The notes beneath the pieces are model-generated. The model was not told where the DNA came from. It saw nothing but the letters and a program-made list of their open reading frames with translations, and did no database searches. This document shows, one piece after another, positions 27,323 through 37,494 of a DNA stretch of 64,000 nt. This DNA comes from Xanthomonas sp. NCPPB 1128 (GTDB lineage: Bacteria; Pseudomonadota; Gammaproteobacteria; Xanthomonadales; Xanthomonadaceae), in assembly GCF_001043115.1 (NCBI RefSeq), contig NZ_LFME01000010.1, positions 1-64,000 on the forward strand. The letters run 5' to 3'. Made by a program: the position numbers and the translations under genes. Within the stretch, counting starts at the first letter, position 1, and every line of letters begins with the position of its first letter.

Positions 27323-27425
27323 AAACACAGCACAGGCACAGAAGACGGCGTGCTGGCCAGGCGCTGTGGGAGGGACTTCAATCCCGATCACATCGCTCCC
27401 TCAGCGCCAGCCTCCACCATGCGCT

Positions 27426-29522
27426 TCAGCGGGCGCCAGCGCCAGCCCGCGCACGGCGCCGCCGGCGCCAACGCCGCACCAGCAACACTACTCCCGCGCA
27501 CAGCCCCAGCGCAGCAACGCCCAGCACCGCCATGCGCACGCCGACGCCGTGCTGGAACACCACTTCCTTGCCCTCGCCGTCCAGCGTATAGGCGACCACG
27601 TAGTCGCCCATCGTGCCCATGCCCTCACGCCCACCCGCTGCGATCACCACGTACTGCTTGCCGTTCACCGCATAGACCGAAGGCGTGGCCTGGCCGCCGG
27701 CCGGCAGCTTGGCCTCCCACAGGGTCTTGCCGGTGGCGCTGTCGAGTGCACGCAAGCGCGCGTCGGCGGCCGCGGCGATGAAGGTCAGGCCGCTGGCAGT
27801 GGTCACCGCGCCGCCGAGCAGCGGCGTGCCCACGTCCAGTGGCAACCACGGCAGCTTCTCTTCCAGGGTGCCCAGTGGGCGTTCCCAGGCGATCTTGCGC
27901 GTGCGCAGATCCACCGCCACCAGTCGCCCCCACGGTGGCTTGACGCAGGGAATACCGCCGGACGAGCTCAGCATGCCGCGACGCATGTAGTACGGCGTGC
28001 CTTCCATGTCGTTGAACTGCTGGTCCGGATGACGCGCGCGCTCGGCCTCGCTGAACTGCTCGCGCGGGATCAGCGCCACCTGCATCGGCAGGTCCGACAC
28101 CGGCAGGATCGCCAGCTGGCGCTGCGGATCCACCGCGATGCCGCCCCAGTTCACGCCGCCGGCCCAGCCCGGCAGCGCGATCGTGCCGCGCACGCTGGGC
28201 GGGGTGAACAAGCCTTCCGAACGCAGCCCGGCGATCAGCGCTTCGCATTCGCGACGCGCGCCCGGCGTCGCCCCCCATGCATCGGCGGCGGTCAGCGGCG
28301 TATGCCGTGCCAGACGCAGACCCGGTTCGGGCATCGGCTGCGTCGGCGAGGTACGTTCGCCCGGCACGTCGGAGGCCGGTACCGGCACTTCGCTGATCGG
28401 GAACAGCGGCGTGCCGTCGCGGCGATCGAAGGCGAACAGGAAGCCGGTCTTGGTCGCCTGCAGCACCGCCGCGCGCGGTCCCTGCGCGGTCTGCACCGTG
28501 GTCAGCACCGGCTGCGAGGCCTGGTCGTAGTCCCAGAGATCGTGGTGCACCAGTTGCTGCGCCCACACCCGGCGGCCGCTGTGCAGGTCCAGCGCCACCA
28601 GCGAGTCGGCGTCACGGTTGTCGCCCAAGCGCTCGCCGCCGTAATAGTCGGGGCTGGCCGAGCCGGTCGGCACGTACACCAGACCCAGCGCCGGATCCAC
28701 CGACAGCGGCGCCCAGGCATTGCCGCCGCCGACCGTGGCCGCCTGCTCCGGCTGCCAGCCGGCAGCGGCAGCCTTGGCCGGATCGCGCGGCACCGGATCC
28801 CAGCGCCACAGCTCGCGGCCGCTGCGCGCGTCGTAACCACGCACCACGCCCTGCTCCAGCGCATGCCCGCGGTTGTCGCCGATCGAGCTGCCGACCACCA
28901 GCACGTCGCCGGCCACCACCGGCGGCGAGGTCACCGCATAGTTGGACCAGGCATCGCTGGCCGTATCGTGCACATCGACCCCGGCGTGCAGGTCGATCGT
29001 GCCGTCCTTGCCGAACCCGGCGCAGGGCTTGCCGTCGACGGCATCCAACGCGATCAGCCGCGCATCCAGGGTGCCGTACACGATGCGCTCGCGGCACGGA
29101 CCCGCCGCGGCCTGCGTGTCGCGCCAGAAACTCGCTCCACGCGACGCCGGGTCGCTGTAGTGCTTGTTGCGCGCCACCTTGGCATCGAACGACCACAGTT
29201 CGCGGCCGCTGGCCGCATCCAGGGCGAAGGCGATGCCGGTCCCGGTGGTGAGGTACATGCGCCCGCCCAGCACCAGCGGATTGGCTTCGAAGCGACGCCG
29301 CTCCGGATCGGGCAGGCCCGCGCCGAGTTCGCCGGTGCGGAACGACCAGGCGATGCGCAGCCGGCCGATGTTGTCGGGCGTGATCTGGGTCAGCGGCGAG
29401 TACTGCCCGCCGCCAGGCGCGCCGGCGTAACTGGCCCAGTCGCCCGGCGCCGCCGCACAGAGGCCACCGATGCCCATCGCCATGCCCGCCCCGCATACCA
29501 CTGCCCGCCATCGCCTGATCAC
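27426..29522 (-). CDS. PQQ-dependent dehydrogenase with C-terminal membrane anchor
   Basis: A 698-residue quinoprotein. Start is GTG at 29522, preceded by AGGAG seven bases upstream. A signal peptide ends near residue 25 (CAAAPGDW). The PQQ propeller begins DWASYAGAPGGGQYSPLTQI and includes VHHDLWDYDQASQPVL and GGVNWGGIAVDPQ. Unlike Gcd there are no N-terminal helices. Instead one helix near residues 665-685 (MAVLGVAALGLCAGVVLLV) and an Arg-rich tail anchor it. This resembles glucose/quinate dehydrogenase-type propellers. The substrate is unknown. Confidence 0.87.
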   Translation of the reverse strand: MIRRWRAVVCGAGMAMGIGGLCAAAPGDWASYAGAPGGGQYSPLTQITPDNIGRLRIAWSFRTGELGAGLPDPERRRFEANPLVLGGRMYLTTGTGIAFALDAASGRELWSFDAKVARNKHYSDPASRGASFWRDTQAAAGPCRERIVYGTLDARLIALDAVDGKPCAGFGKDGTIDLHAGVDVHDTASDAWSNYAVTSPPVVAGDVLVVGSSIGDNRGHALEQGVVRGYDARSGRELWRWDPVPRDPAKAAAAGWQPEQAATVGGGNAWAPLSVDPALGLVYVPTGSASPDYYGGERLGDNRDADSLVALDLHSGRRVWAQQLVHHDLWDYDQASQPVLTTVQTAQGPRAAVLQATKTGFLFAFDRRDGTPLFPISEVPVPASDVPGERTSPTQPMPEPGLRLARHTPLTAADAWGATPGARRECEALIAGLRSEGLFTPPSVRGTIALPGWAGGVNWGGIAVDPQRQLAILPVSDLPMQVALIPREQFSEAERARHPDQQFNDMEGTPYYMRRGMLSSSGGIPCVKPPWGRLVAVDLRTRKIAWERPLGTLEEKLPWLPLDVGTPLLGGAVTTASGLTFIAAAADARLRALDSATGKTLWEAKLPAGGQATPSVYAVNGKQYVVIAAGGREGMGTMGDYVVAYTLDGEGKEVVFQHGVGVRMAVLGVAALGLCAGVVLLVRRWRRRRRARAGAGAR

Positions 29523-29860
29523 GCATCCACTCCTGTTGCTGCCGAAGAAAGTGCGCCAGTGTTTGGGCTTCGCCGCACCCTGTCACCCACAAGTGACGGC
29601 ACCGCCCCACCAGGGGACCAATGGCGGGGCGGCAGGGACGAATGACGACTGCTGGGATGGCGCAAATGCTTGATTGCGCAGGGAGCGGGCCTGCCATATC
29701 GCACAGCAGTCCCGTCAGCAACGTCGCACCCGGGACGCCGCCGCGGTGCCGCGCACCGGATCCTCGAAACGAAAAAGGCCTCGCTTGCGCGAGGCCCTTG
29801 CGGACAGCGGCGGCGACAACGACGCACCCGAAGGCGAATCGCTGCCGCGGCGCTGACGGC
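29523..29860. other. Intergenic region between sucD and quinoprotein gene
   Basis: A 338-bp gap upstream of the quinoprotein gene and downstream of sucD. Apart from the sucCD terminator at 29772-29798 I see no gene or clear promoter. Confidence 0.5.
29772..29798 (-). terminator. Rho-independent terminator of sucCD
   Basis: On the minus strand GGCCTCGC and GCGAGGCC pair around GCAA, followed by TTTTT and then CG. It lies 63 bp after the sucD stop. Confidence 0.9.
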
Positions 29861-30736
29861 TTACTTCACCAGCGAGGCGATCGCCGCACCCAGGTCGCCC
29901 GGCGAGCGGACGGTCTTGACGCCAGCGGCTTCCATCGCCGCGAACTTGCCCTCGGCCGTGCCCTTGCCACCCGAAGCGATCGCACCGGCGTGGCCCATGC
30001 GCTTGCCGGCCGGCGCCGAAGCACCGGCGATGAAGCCGACCACCGGCTTCTTGACGTGCTTGGCGATGTACTCGGCACCGGCTTCCTCGGCGTCGCCGCC
30101 GATTTCGCCGACCATGATGATGCCTTCGGTCTGCGGATCCTCGTTGAACAGCTTGAGGCAGTCGACGAAGTTCAGGCCGTTGATCGGGTCGCCGCCGATG
30201 CCGATGCAGGTGGACTGGCCCAGGCCGACTTCCGTGGTCTGCTTGACCGCTTCATAGGTCAGCGTGCCCGAACGCGAGACGATGCCGATCTTGCCCGGCT
30301 TGTGGATGTGGCCCGGCATGATGCCGATCTTGCACTCGCCCGGGGTGATCACGCCGGGGCAGTTCGGCCCGATCAGCACGGTCTCCGGGAAGGAGCGGGT
30401 CAGCACGTTCTTGACGCGCAGCATGTCCAGCACCGGGATGCCTTCGGTGATGCAGACGATGACCTTGATGCCGGCCGCAGCCGCTTCCAGGATCGCGTCG
30501 GCCGCGAACGGCGGCGGCACGTAGATCACCGAGGCGTCGGCGCCCGTGCTCTGCACGGCATCGGCCACGGTGTTGAACACCGGCAGGTCGATGTGGGTGG
30601 TGCCGCCCTTGCCCGGCGTGACACCGCCGACGACCTGGGTGCCGTACTCGATCATCTGGGTGGCGTGGAAGGTGCCCTGCTGGCCGGTGAAGCCCTGCAC
30701 GATCACCTTGGTGTTCTTGTTAATCAAAACAGACAT
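29861..30736 (-). CDS. sucD: Succinyl-CoA synthetase alpha subunit
   Basis: A 291-residue subunit that binds CoA and carries the phosphorylated His. With SucC it converts succinyl-CoA to succinate and makes ATP/GTP in the TCA cycle. [15 protein letters not shown] is the CoA-binding start. [12 protein letters not shown] is the family signature and [13 protein letters not shown] holds the active His. AAGGAA precedes the start. It follows sucC by 24 bp in the same operon. Confidence 0.97.
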   Translation of the reverse strand: MSVLINKNTKVIVQGFTGQQGTFHATQMIEYGTQVVGGVTPGKGGTTHIDLPVFNTVADAVQSTGADASVIYVPPPFAADAILEAAAAGIKVIVCITEGIPVLDMLRVKNVLTRSFPETVLIGPNCPGVITPGECKIGIMPGHIHKPGKIGIVSRSGTLTYEAVKQTTEVGLGQSTCIGIGGDPINGLNFVDCLKLFNEDPQTEGIIMVGEIGGDAEEAGAEYIAKHVKKPVVGFIAGASAPAGKRMGHAGAIASGGKGTAEGKFAAMEAAGVKTVRSPGDLGAAIASLVK

Positions 30737-30760
30737 GGAAAGTTCCTTCGGTGTCGTGGA

Positions 30761-31930
30761 TCAGGCGGCGTTCTTGACAGCTTCAACGACCTTCTTGGCG
30801 CCGTCGTTGATGTTGTCGGCCGGAATGATGGCCATGCCGCTGTCGCGCAGCAGCTGCTTGCCTTCTTCCACGTTGGTGCCTTCCAGGCGCACCACGACCG
30901 GAACCTTGACGCCCACTTCCTTGACCGCCGCGATGATGCCCTCGGCGATCATGTCGCAGCGGACGATGCCACCGAAGATGTTGACGAAGATGCCTTCGAC
31001 CTTGTCCGAGGACAGGATCAGCTTGAACGCCTCGATCACGCGCTGCTTGTTGGCACCGCCGCCCACGTCCAGGAAGTTCGCCGGCTCGCCGCCGTTGAGC
31101 TTGATCACGTCCATGGTGGCCATGGCCAGACCGGCACCGTTGACCATGCAGCCGATGTTGCCGTCCATGGTGACGTAGTTGATGTCCAGCTCCGAAGCGG
31201 TCACTTCGGTCTCGTCTTCCTGGGACTTGTCGCGCATGGCGACCAGTTCCTTGTGGCGGAAGTTGGCGTTGTCGTCGCTGTTGAACTTGCCGTCCAGCGC
31301 GTACAGGTTGCCGTCGTCCAGGATGGCAAGCGGATTGATCTCCACCAGCGCCAGGTCCTTCTCGTTGAAGATGCGGTACAGGTTGACCATGATGCTGGCG
31401 AACTGCCCGGCCTGCTTGGCGGTCAGGCCCATCTTGAAGCCGATGTCGCGGCCGTGGTAACCCTGCACGCCCTCGACGAAGTCGACGTTGAGCGTGTGGA
31501 TCTTGTCCGGGGTCTCGGCGGCGACCTGTTCGATCTCCATGCCGCCCTCGGAGGACGCGATGTAGCTGATGGTGCGGGTACCGCGGTCGACCAGCACCGA
31601 CAGGTACAGCTCCTTGACGATCTCGCCGGCGGTGGTCACCAGCACCAGGTTGATCGGCAGCTCGACGCCGGCGGTCTGGTAGGTGGCCATCTTGGTGCCG
31701 AGCAGCTTCTCGGCAACGGCCTTCACATCGTCGGTGGTCTTGCAGAACTTGACGCCGCCGGCCTTGCCGCGGCCACCTGCGTGGATCTGCGCCTTGACCA
31801 TCCAGGGGCCGGCGCCCAGCGACTTGGCGGCTTCAACCGCTTCTTCCGGAGTCGCCGCGACCTTGCCGGCCGGGACCGGGATGCCGTACTCGGCAAGCAG
31901 TTGTTTTGCCTGATATTCGTGGAAATTCAT
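30761..31930 (-). CDS. sucC: Succinyl-CoA synthetase beta subunit
   Basis: A 389-residue subunit with an N-terminal ATP-grasp domain ([39 protein letters not shown]) that binds nucleotide. The C-terminal ligase domain ([37 protein letters not shown]) binds succinate. Length and motifs are standard. First gene of sucCD. Confidence 0.97.
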   Translation of the reverse strand: MNFHEYQAKQLLAEYGIPVPAGKVAATPEEAVEAAKSLGAGPWMVKAQIHAGGRGKAGGVKFCKTTDDVKAVAEKLLGTKMATYQTAGVELPINLVLVTTAGEIVKELYLSVLVDRGTRTISYIASSEGGMEIEQVAAETPDKIHTLNVDFVEGVQGYHGRDIGFKMGLTAKQAGQFASIMVNLYRIFNEKDLALVEINPLAILDDGNLYALDGKFNSDDNANFRHKELVAMRDKSQEDETEVTASELDINYVTMDGNIGCMVNGAGLAMATMDVIKLNGGEPANFLDVGGGANKQRVIEAFKLILSSDKVEGIFVNIFGGIVRCDMIAEGIIAAVKEVGVKVPVVVRLEGTNVEEGKQLLRDSGMAIIPADNINDGAKKVVEAVKNAA

Positions 31931-32320
31931 GCGTCACCGTGGGAAAAGGAACGGCCGTCCCGCAGCGATCCGGGCCCTGAGTGGCGGCCGGGAGCGGTAC
32001 GGACGGGACGCCTATTGTCGCCGACCCAGGGCGGCGGCGCAAAAGCGGCGGCGGTCTGGCCCGACTGCGACCATCCGGGAAGGCCTCGGTTGCCCTGCCC
32101 CCGAGTGGAGTGGCACAGGGCTGCGCGCCCTGCCCCCTCATCCCGCCGCCTTCGCCTTCGCGTGGACTGACCCGGCGCCAGACCGCCTTCGGTCGCAATC
32201 GCCACGTCGATGTCGTGGGTGGCGACCGGCCCCAGGCTGATCGCCGCCGACCCTGGCGCCATCCGCGTAGACGGCGTCGCCCCTATACTCGCGCCGTCCG
32301 CTGCCCGCCCGGAGTCCGGC
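31931..32320. other. Divergent promoter region, sucC / pilS
   Basis: A 390-bp gap between the two divergent starts. TATACT at 32284-32289 is a good -10 candidate for pilS, 37 bp before its TTG. No matching -35 is clear. No small gene is convincing; an in-frame extension of pilS to an ATG at 32210 lacks a ribosome site. Confidence 0.5.
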
Positions 32321-33934
32321 TTGCCCACCAGCGCCTCGCTCATCGACCGCATCGAGTCCATTCCGCGCCGCGAGCTTTACTTCTTCGCGCTGTACCGGGT
32401 GCTGGTGGCCGGGCTGATCGCCGCCCTGGTGTTCAGCCCGCTCAGCGTGCTGGTGGGCGAGCCGCGTTACCCGCAACTGGCCAACACCCTGGCCACCGCC
32501 TACCTGGCGGTGGCGCTGGCGCTGCTGGTGTGGGGGCGCAACGAGGCGCACCTGACGCCGATCGTCGGCTTCAGCGCGGTCGCCGACATCGTCGCCGCGA
32601 CCCTGGCCGCGCACGCCCTGCCCGCGGCCAGCGCCGGCATCGCGATGATGCTGCTGTTCAACGTCGCCGCCGCGGCGATGCTGCTGCGCCTGCGCGGCGG
32701 CCTGGCCATCGCCCTGATCGCCTCGGTGGCGACGCTGGCCGAATACGTCTGGAGCGTGCTGGACGGCGCCGACAACACCCGCAGCCTGGCCGAACTGGCG
32801 ATGTTCGCCACCAGCTACCTGGCAGTGGCCTACATCTGCAACCGCCTTGGCCAGCGCGCGCGTGCCAGCCAGAGCCTGGCCGAACGCCGCGGCGCCGAGG
32901 TGGCCAATCTCTACGAAATCAACGAACTGATCATCCGCCGCATGCGCACCGGAGTGCTGGTGGTGGACGCGCAGAACCGGGTGACCCTGGCCAACGAGGC
33001 CGCGTCGGCCCTGCTCGGCGACACCGACGGCAACAGTGAAAGCGGCCGGCTCGACCTGCTCAGCGCCGCGCCGGAGCTGGCCCGGCGCCTGCAGCGCTGG
33101 CGCAACGGCTGGAACCAAGACGAAAGCCCGTTGCAGCTGTCGCCGGACCAGCCGGAAGTGCAGCCGCGCTTCGCCCGGCTGCTGGCCGAGGGCGACCTGA
33201 CCCTGGTGTTCCTGGACGACGCCACGGTGGTGTCGCGGCGCGCCGAATCGCTGACCCTGTCGGCGCTGGGGCGCTTCTCGGCCAGCCTGGCCCACGAGAT
33301 CCGCAACCCGCTGGCCGCGATCAACTACGCCTCGCAGCTGCTCGAGGAATCGCCGGCGATCGGCGATGCCGACCGCCGCCTGCTGCAGATCATCCACCAG
33401 CAGTGCCAGCGCACCAACGGCATCGTCGAGAGCGTGCTCGGCCTGGCCCGGCGCGAGCGCTCCAATCCGGAGAACCTGGACCTGGGCGCGTTCGTGCGCC
33501 GCTTCGTCCTGGAGCACCGGCAGACCCTGTCGATCGAGACCGACAGCCTCGAGGCGATCCTCGCCCCGCAGCCGGTGCATGCGCTCGTCGACCCCAAGCA
33601 CCTGCACCAGATCCTCAGCGCGCTGGTGCACAACGCGCTCAAGTACGGGCGGGTGATGGAGGAGCCGGCGCGGGTGCGCCTGCGCGTGGCGCTGCAGGAA
33701 CGCAACGCCATCGTCGACGTGATGGACCGTGGCCCGGGCATCCCCGAGGCGGTGGCGGCGCAGTTGTTCCGGCCGTTCTTCACCACCTCCGAGCACGGCA
33801 CCGGACTGGGCTTGTACATCGCCCGCGAGCTGTGCCGGGCCAACCAGGCCCGGCTGGAATACGTGCCGGTACCGGCCGGCGGCGCCTGCTTCCGCGTCTC
33901 CCTGCCAGGTCCGCACGCCATGCTCAGCGGCTGA
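32321..33934 (+). CDS. pilS: Sensor histidine kinase PilS
   Basis: A 537-residue inner-membrane kinase that controls pilin transcription through PilR. TTG at 32321 is chosen because GGAG lies six bases upstream and the protein then starts PTSASLIDRIESIPRRELYFF. About six membrane helices occupy residues ~25-180. A PAS-like segment follows (MRTGVLVVDAQNRVTLAN). Then come the HisKA box (SLAHEIRNPLAAI), the N box (LVHNALKYG) and the G box (DRGPGIPE, GTGLGLYIA). pilR follows 82 bp downstream. Confidence 0.92.
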   Translation: MPTSASLIDRIESIPRRELYFFALYRVLVAGLIAALVFSPLSVLVGEPRYPQLANTLATAYLAVALALLVWGRNEAHLTPIVGFSAVADIVAATLAAHALPAASAGIAMMLLFNVAAAAMLLRLRGGLAIALIASVATLAEYVWSVLDGADNTRSLAELAMFATSYLAVAYICNRLGQRARASQSLAERRGAEVANLYEINELIIRRMRTGVLVVDAQNRVTLANEAASALLGDTDGNSESGRLDLLSAAPELARRLQRWRNGWNQDESPLQLSPDQPEVQPRFARLLAEGDLTLVFLDDATVVSRRAESLTLSALGRFSASLAHEIRNPLAAINYASQLLEESPAIGDADRRLLQIIHQQCQRTNGIVESVLGLARRERSNPENLDLGAFVRRFVLEHRQTLSIETDSLEAILAPQPVHALVDPKHLHQILSALVHNALKYGRVMEEPARVRLRVALQERNAIVDVMDRGPGIPEAVAAQLFRPFFTTSEHGTGLGLYIARELCRANQARLEYVPVPAGGACFRVSLPGPHAMLSG

Positions 33935-34016
33935 CAGGTGAGAATCGCTCCGCCAGCGCGCGGCCGGCGCCGGTAAATTGGCGCATGCCCCGGTTCCTAC
34001 GCTATCTTCCCTGCAC

Positions 34017-35405
34017 ATGAACGAAACCCGAAGCGCCCTTGTCGTCGACGACGAGCGCGACATCCGCGAGTTGCTGGTCCTGACCCTGGGCCGGATGGGG
34101 CTGCGCATCAGCACCGCCGCCAACCTCGCCGAAGCGCGCGAACTGCTGGCGAGCAACCCCTACGACCTGTGCATCACCGACATGCGCCTGCCCGACGGCA
34201 ACGGCATCGAACTGGTCAGCGAGATCGCCAAGCACTACCCGCGCACGCCGGTGGCGATGATCACCGCCTTCGGCAGCATGGACCTGGCGGTGGAGGCGCT
34301 GAAGGCCGGCGCCTTCGACTTCGTCAGCAAGCCGGTGGACATCCAGGTACTGCGCGGCCTGGTCAAGCATGCGCTGGAACTCAACAACGAAACCCGCGCC
34401 GCGCCGCCGCAGCCGCCGCCGGAACAGGCCAGCCGCCTGCTCGGCGCCTCGGCCGCGATGGACGCGCTGCGCAACACCATCGCCAAGGTCGCGCGCAACC
34501 AGGCACCGGTCTACATCCTCGGCGAATCCGGCGTGGGCAAGGAACTGGTCGCGCGCACCATCCACGAACAGGGCGCCCGCGCCGCCGGCCCCTTCGTGCC
34601 GGTGAACTGCGGCGCGATCCCGGCCGAACTGATGGAAAGCGAGTTCTTCGGCCACAAGAAGGGCAGCTTCACCGGCGCCCATGCCGACCAGGCCGGCCTG
34701 TTCCAGGCCGCGCACGGCGGTACCCTGTTCCTCGACGAGGTCGCCGAACTGCCGCTGCCGATGCAGGTCAAGCTGCTGCGCGCGATCCAGGAGAAGTCGG
34801 TACGGCCGGTCGGCGCCGCCAGCGAAGTGCCGGTGGACGTGCGCATCCTCTCGGCCACGCACAAGGATCTGGCCGACCTGGTCGCCGAGGGCCGCTTCCG
34901 CCACGACCTGTACTACCGCATCAACGTCATCGAACTGCGCGTGCCGCCGCTGCGCGAGCGCGGCGACGACCTGCCGCAACTGGCCGCGGCGATCCTGGCG
35001 CGGCTGGCCAAGAGCCACGGCCGGCCCACCCCGCTGCTGTCGCCCTCCGCCCTGGACGCCCTGAGCAGCTACGCCTTCCCCGGCAACGTGCGCGAACTGG
35101 AGAACATCCTCGAACGCGCCCTGGCGATGGCCGAGGACGACCAGATCAGCGCCACCGACCTGCGCCTGCCGCAACCCGGCAACCACGCCCGCAGCGCCGC
35201 CGAAGCCGCCCCGGCATTGCCGCGCGGCGTGGTCGACATCGACCCGAGCTCCTCCGCCCTGCCGTCCTACATCGAACAGCTCGAACGTGCCGCCATCCAG
35301 AAGGCGCTGGAAGAGAACCGCTGGAACAAGACCCGCACCGCCGCGCAGCTGGGCATCACCTTTCGGGCGTTGCGCTATAAGCTGAAGAAGCTGGGGATGG
35401 AGTAG
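34017..35405 (+). CDS. pilR: Sigma-54-dependent response regulator PilR
   Basis: A 462-residue activator. The receiver domain (residues ~1-120) has the acidic VVDDERD and the phosphorylated Asp in [12 protein letters not shown]. The AAA+ domain (~140-370) has Walker A GESGVGKE, the sigma-54 contact loop GSFTGA and Walker [11 protein letters not shown] Fis-type HTH ends the protein ([20 protein letters not shown]). It should activate the sigma-54 promoter upstream of pilA at 37997-38014. A GGGATT-rich repeat begins two bases after the stop. Confidence 0.95.
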   Translation: MNETRSALVVDDERDIRELLVLTLGRMGLRISTAANLAEARELLASNPYDLCITDMRLPDGNGIELVSEIAKHYPRTPVAMITAFGSMDLAVEALKAGAFDFVSKPVDIQVLRGLVKHALELNNETRAAPPQPPPEQASRLLGASAAMDALRNTIAKVARNQAPVYILGESGVGKELVARTIHEQGARAAGPFVPVNCGAIPAELMESEFFGHKKGSFTGAHADQAGLFQAAHGGTLFLDEVAELPLPMQVKLLRAIQEKSVRPVGAASEVPVDVRILSATHKDLADLVAEGRFRHDLYYRINVIELRVPPLRERGDDLPQLAAAILARLAKSHGRPTPLLSPSALDALSSYAFPGNVRELENILERALAMAEDDQISATDLRLPQPGNHARSAAEAAPALPRGVVDIDPSSSALPSYIEQLERAAIQKALEENRWNKTRTAAQLGITFRALRYKLKKLGME

Positions 35406-35407
35406 GA

Positions 35408-35561
35408 AGGCCGGGATTAGGGAGTCGGGATTGGGGATTCGCAAGAGCGAAGAGCGGATTCCAAGCCCCGATCACTCTGCGAAGTGGCTAGGCAACAGAC
35501 GGCGGCGTAAGCCGCTGCGCCGCTGTTGCCAATCCCCAATCCCGACTCCCGAATCCCCGCC
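35408..35561. repeat. GGGATT-rich inverted-repeat element
   Basis: Left arm 35412-35442 (GGGATTAGGGAGTCGGGATT onward) is complementary to right arm 35528-35558 (CCAATCCCCAATCCCGACTC onward). The centre is about 85 bp and contains a second short hairpin (GGCGGCGTAAGCCGC). It fills the gap between convergent pilR and pilB. Confidence 0.88.
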
Positions 35562-35563
35562 CC

Positions 35564-37294
35564 TCAGTCCTTCGTCACCCGATTGATCTCGGCCAGGCTG
35601 GTGATGCCGTTGCGGGCCTTGAGCAGGGCCGACTGGCGCAGGTCCTTGACCCCGACCCTCTGCGCGGCGCTGGCGATGTCCATGGCGTTGCCACCCTGCA
35701 GCACGATCGCGGCGATCTCGTCGTTCATCGGCATCACCTGGTAGATGCCGGTGCGGCCCTTGTAGCCCTCGGTGCACTCATCGCAGCCGACCGCCTCGTA
35801 CAGCTGGATGCCGGCGGCGATTTCCGCCTCGGTGAAACCCTCGGCCAGCAAGGCATTTTCCGGCAGCTGGGCCGGGCGCTTGCAGTTGTTGCACAGGCGA
35901 CGGGCCAGGCGCTGGGCGATGACCAGGGTCACCGAACTGGTGATGTTGTAGGGCGCGATGCCCATGTTCATCAGGCGCGCGATGGTCTGCGGCGCGTCGT
36001 TGGTGTGCAGGGTAGACAGCACCATGTGGCCGGTCTGCGCGGCCTTGATCGCGATCTCGGCGGTCTCCAGGTCGCGGATTTCGCCGACCATGATGATGTC
36101 CGGATCCTGGCGCAGGAACGAGCGCAGCGCCGCGGCGAAGGTCATGCCGCGCTTGTTGTTCTGCTGCACCTGGTTGACCCCGGGCAGGCGAATTTCGACC
36201 GGATCCTCGGCGGTGGAGATGTTGCGGGTGTCGTCGTTGAGGATACCCAGCGCGGTATACAGCGACACCGTCTTGCCCGAGCCGGTGGGGCCGGTGACCA
36301 GGACCATGCCGTACGGCTTGTGGATCGCGTCCAGGAACAGCTTCTGCTGCTCCGGCTCGTAGCCGAGCTTGTCGATGCCCAGCTTGGCCGCGCTGCCGTC
36401 GAGGATACGCAGCACGATCTTCTCGCCGAACAGCGTCGGCAGCGTGCTGACGCGGAAATCGATCTGCTTGTTCTTGGACAGGTTGAGCTTGATGCGACCG
36501 TCCTGCGGGACCCGCTTCTCGGCGATGTCCAGCTGCGCCATCACCTTCAGGCGTGCAGCGATGCGCTGGTTGAGCTTGACCGGCGCCTTGGCCACGCTCT
36601 TGAGCAGGCCATCGATGCGCAGGCGTACCCGGTAGTCGTCCTCGTAGGGCTCGAAGTGGATGTCGGACGCGCCGCGGCGGATCGCATCGACCAGTACCTT
36701 GTTCACGAACTTGACGACCGGGGTGTCCTCGCCCTTGGCGTCGATGCCGGTGTCGCCACCGCTGCCCATGTCCTCGTCGCCGCCGCCGACATCGAGGTTG
36801 TCCATGCCCTCGTCGTCGCCCAAGGCGCTGCCGAGCGAGTCGTTGCTGGCCTGCCACTGTTCCAGGGTCCGACGGATCTGGTCCTCGTCGACCAGGATCG
36901 GCTCCACCGTCAGGTTGGTGTGGAACTTGATGTCGTCCAGCGCCCGGGTCTGGGTCGGGTTGCTGATGCCGACGAACAGGCGGCTGCCGCGCTTGAACAA
37001 CGGCAGCACCTGGTACTTCTGCAGCAGTTCCTCGCTGACCAGCTTCATGGCGTTCTGGCTGGCGTCGAAGACCGAGACATCCATCAACGGCATGCCGAAC
37101 TCCACCGCATTGGCGGCGGCCAGCTGCGCGGCGGTGACCAGCTTCTTCTCGGAGAACCACTGCGGCAGCGGCACTTTGGCCTCGGCCGCCTGGGCCATCG
37201 CGGCCCGCGCCGCGGCTTCCTCCAGCGCACCGTCCTGCACGAGGCGGCGGGCGATACCGGTGATGCCGACAAGGTTGCTCGTCATTGCGTTCAT
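35564..37294 (-). CDS. pilB: Type IV pilus assembly ATPase PilB
   Basis: A 576-residue hexameric ATPase that powers pilus extension at the inner membrane. The N-terminal MshEN-like domain (residues ~1-150) is followed by the core ATPase. That core has Walker A GPTGSGKT, the Asp box ISTAEDPVEI, Walker B IIMVGEIRD and the His box LSTLHTNDAP. The zinc-binding four-Cys motif (LCNNCK and GCDECTEGYKGR) is intact. It lies downstream of pilA on the same strand but beyond a terminator, so it likely has its own promoter or depends on read-through. Confidence 0.96.
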   Translation of the reverse strand: MNAMTSNLVGITGIARRLVQDGALEEAAARAAMAQAAEAKVPLPQWFSEKKLVTAAQLAAANAVEFGMPLMDVSVFDASQNAMKLVSEELLQKYQVLPLFKRGSRLFVGISNPTQTRALDDIKFHTNLTVEPILVDEDQIRRTLEQWQASNDSLGSALGDDEGMDNLDVGGGDEDMGSGGDTGIDAKGEDTPVVKFVNKVLVDAIRRGASDIHFEPYEDDYRVRLRIDGLLKSVAKAPVKLNQRIAARLKVMAQLDIAEKRVPQDGRIKLNLSKNKQIDFRVSTLPTLFGEKIVLRILDGSAAKLGIDKLGYEPEQQKLFLDAIHKPYGMVLVTGPTGSGKTVSLYTALGILNDDTRNISTAEDPVEIRLPGVNQVQQNNKRGMTFAAALRSFLRQDPDIIMVGEIRDLETAEIAIKAAQTGHMVLSTLHTNDAPQTIARLMNMGIAPYNITSSVTLVIAQRLARRLCNNCKRPAQLPENALLAEGFTEAEIAAGIQLYEAVGCDECTEGYKGRTGIYQVMPMNDEIAAIVLQGGNAMDIASAAQRVGVKDLRQSALLKARNGITSLAEINRVTKD

Positions 37295-37440
37295 GAATAC
37301 CTGCCCGGAAGCCTCAACTCGAATATGCAGACAGACTGTTCGAACTCCATCAGCGCGGCTGGAACGATCATGCTCAAAGCCGAGATCAGCTTCAAACCAA
37401 CGCGACCGCCACTATACCGCCACACCAACCAACGGGAGCA

Positions 37441-37472
37441 CAAAAAAGAAAAGGCCCATGAGGGCCTTTTCT
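37441..37472 (-). terminator. Terminator after pilA
   Basis: AAAAGGCCC and GGGCCTTTT pair around ATGA, with CTTTTTT following on the minus strand. The run of A and T on both sides makes it symmetric, so it could also act on plus-strand transcripts. It sits 22 bp after the pilA stop and would limit read-through to pilB. Confidence 0.9.
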
Positions 37473-37494
37473 TCTTGAAACCGCGAGCACTAGC

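Larger units (their letters stand above)
26660..27425. other. Gene-free 766-bp gap holding REP elements
   Basis: No convincing gene in either direction. It separates the nadE start from the end of the downstream-facing quinoprotein gene. It contains a single REP at 26928-26950, an inverted REP pair at 27056-27120 and a single REP at 27300-27322. Between them are stretches with no coding character. The clustering suggests repeated insertion or duplication. Confidence 0.75.

Noticed and set aside
27180-29645. 821-codon open frame antisense to the quinoprotein gene
   Set aside because: Low-complexity Arg/Ala/His-rich translation and a full quinoprotein with an AGGAG start on the other strand.
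29621-32170. 849-codon open frame antisense to sucC and sucD
   Set aside because: It is the complement of two highly conserved genes. Its His/Asp/Val-rich sequence is a product of codon bias, not a protein.
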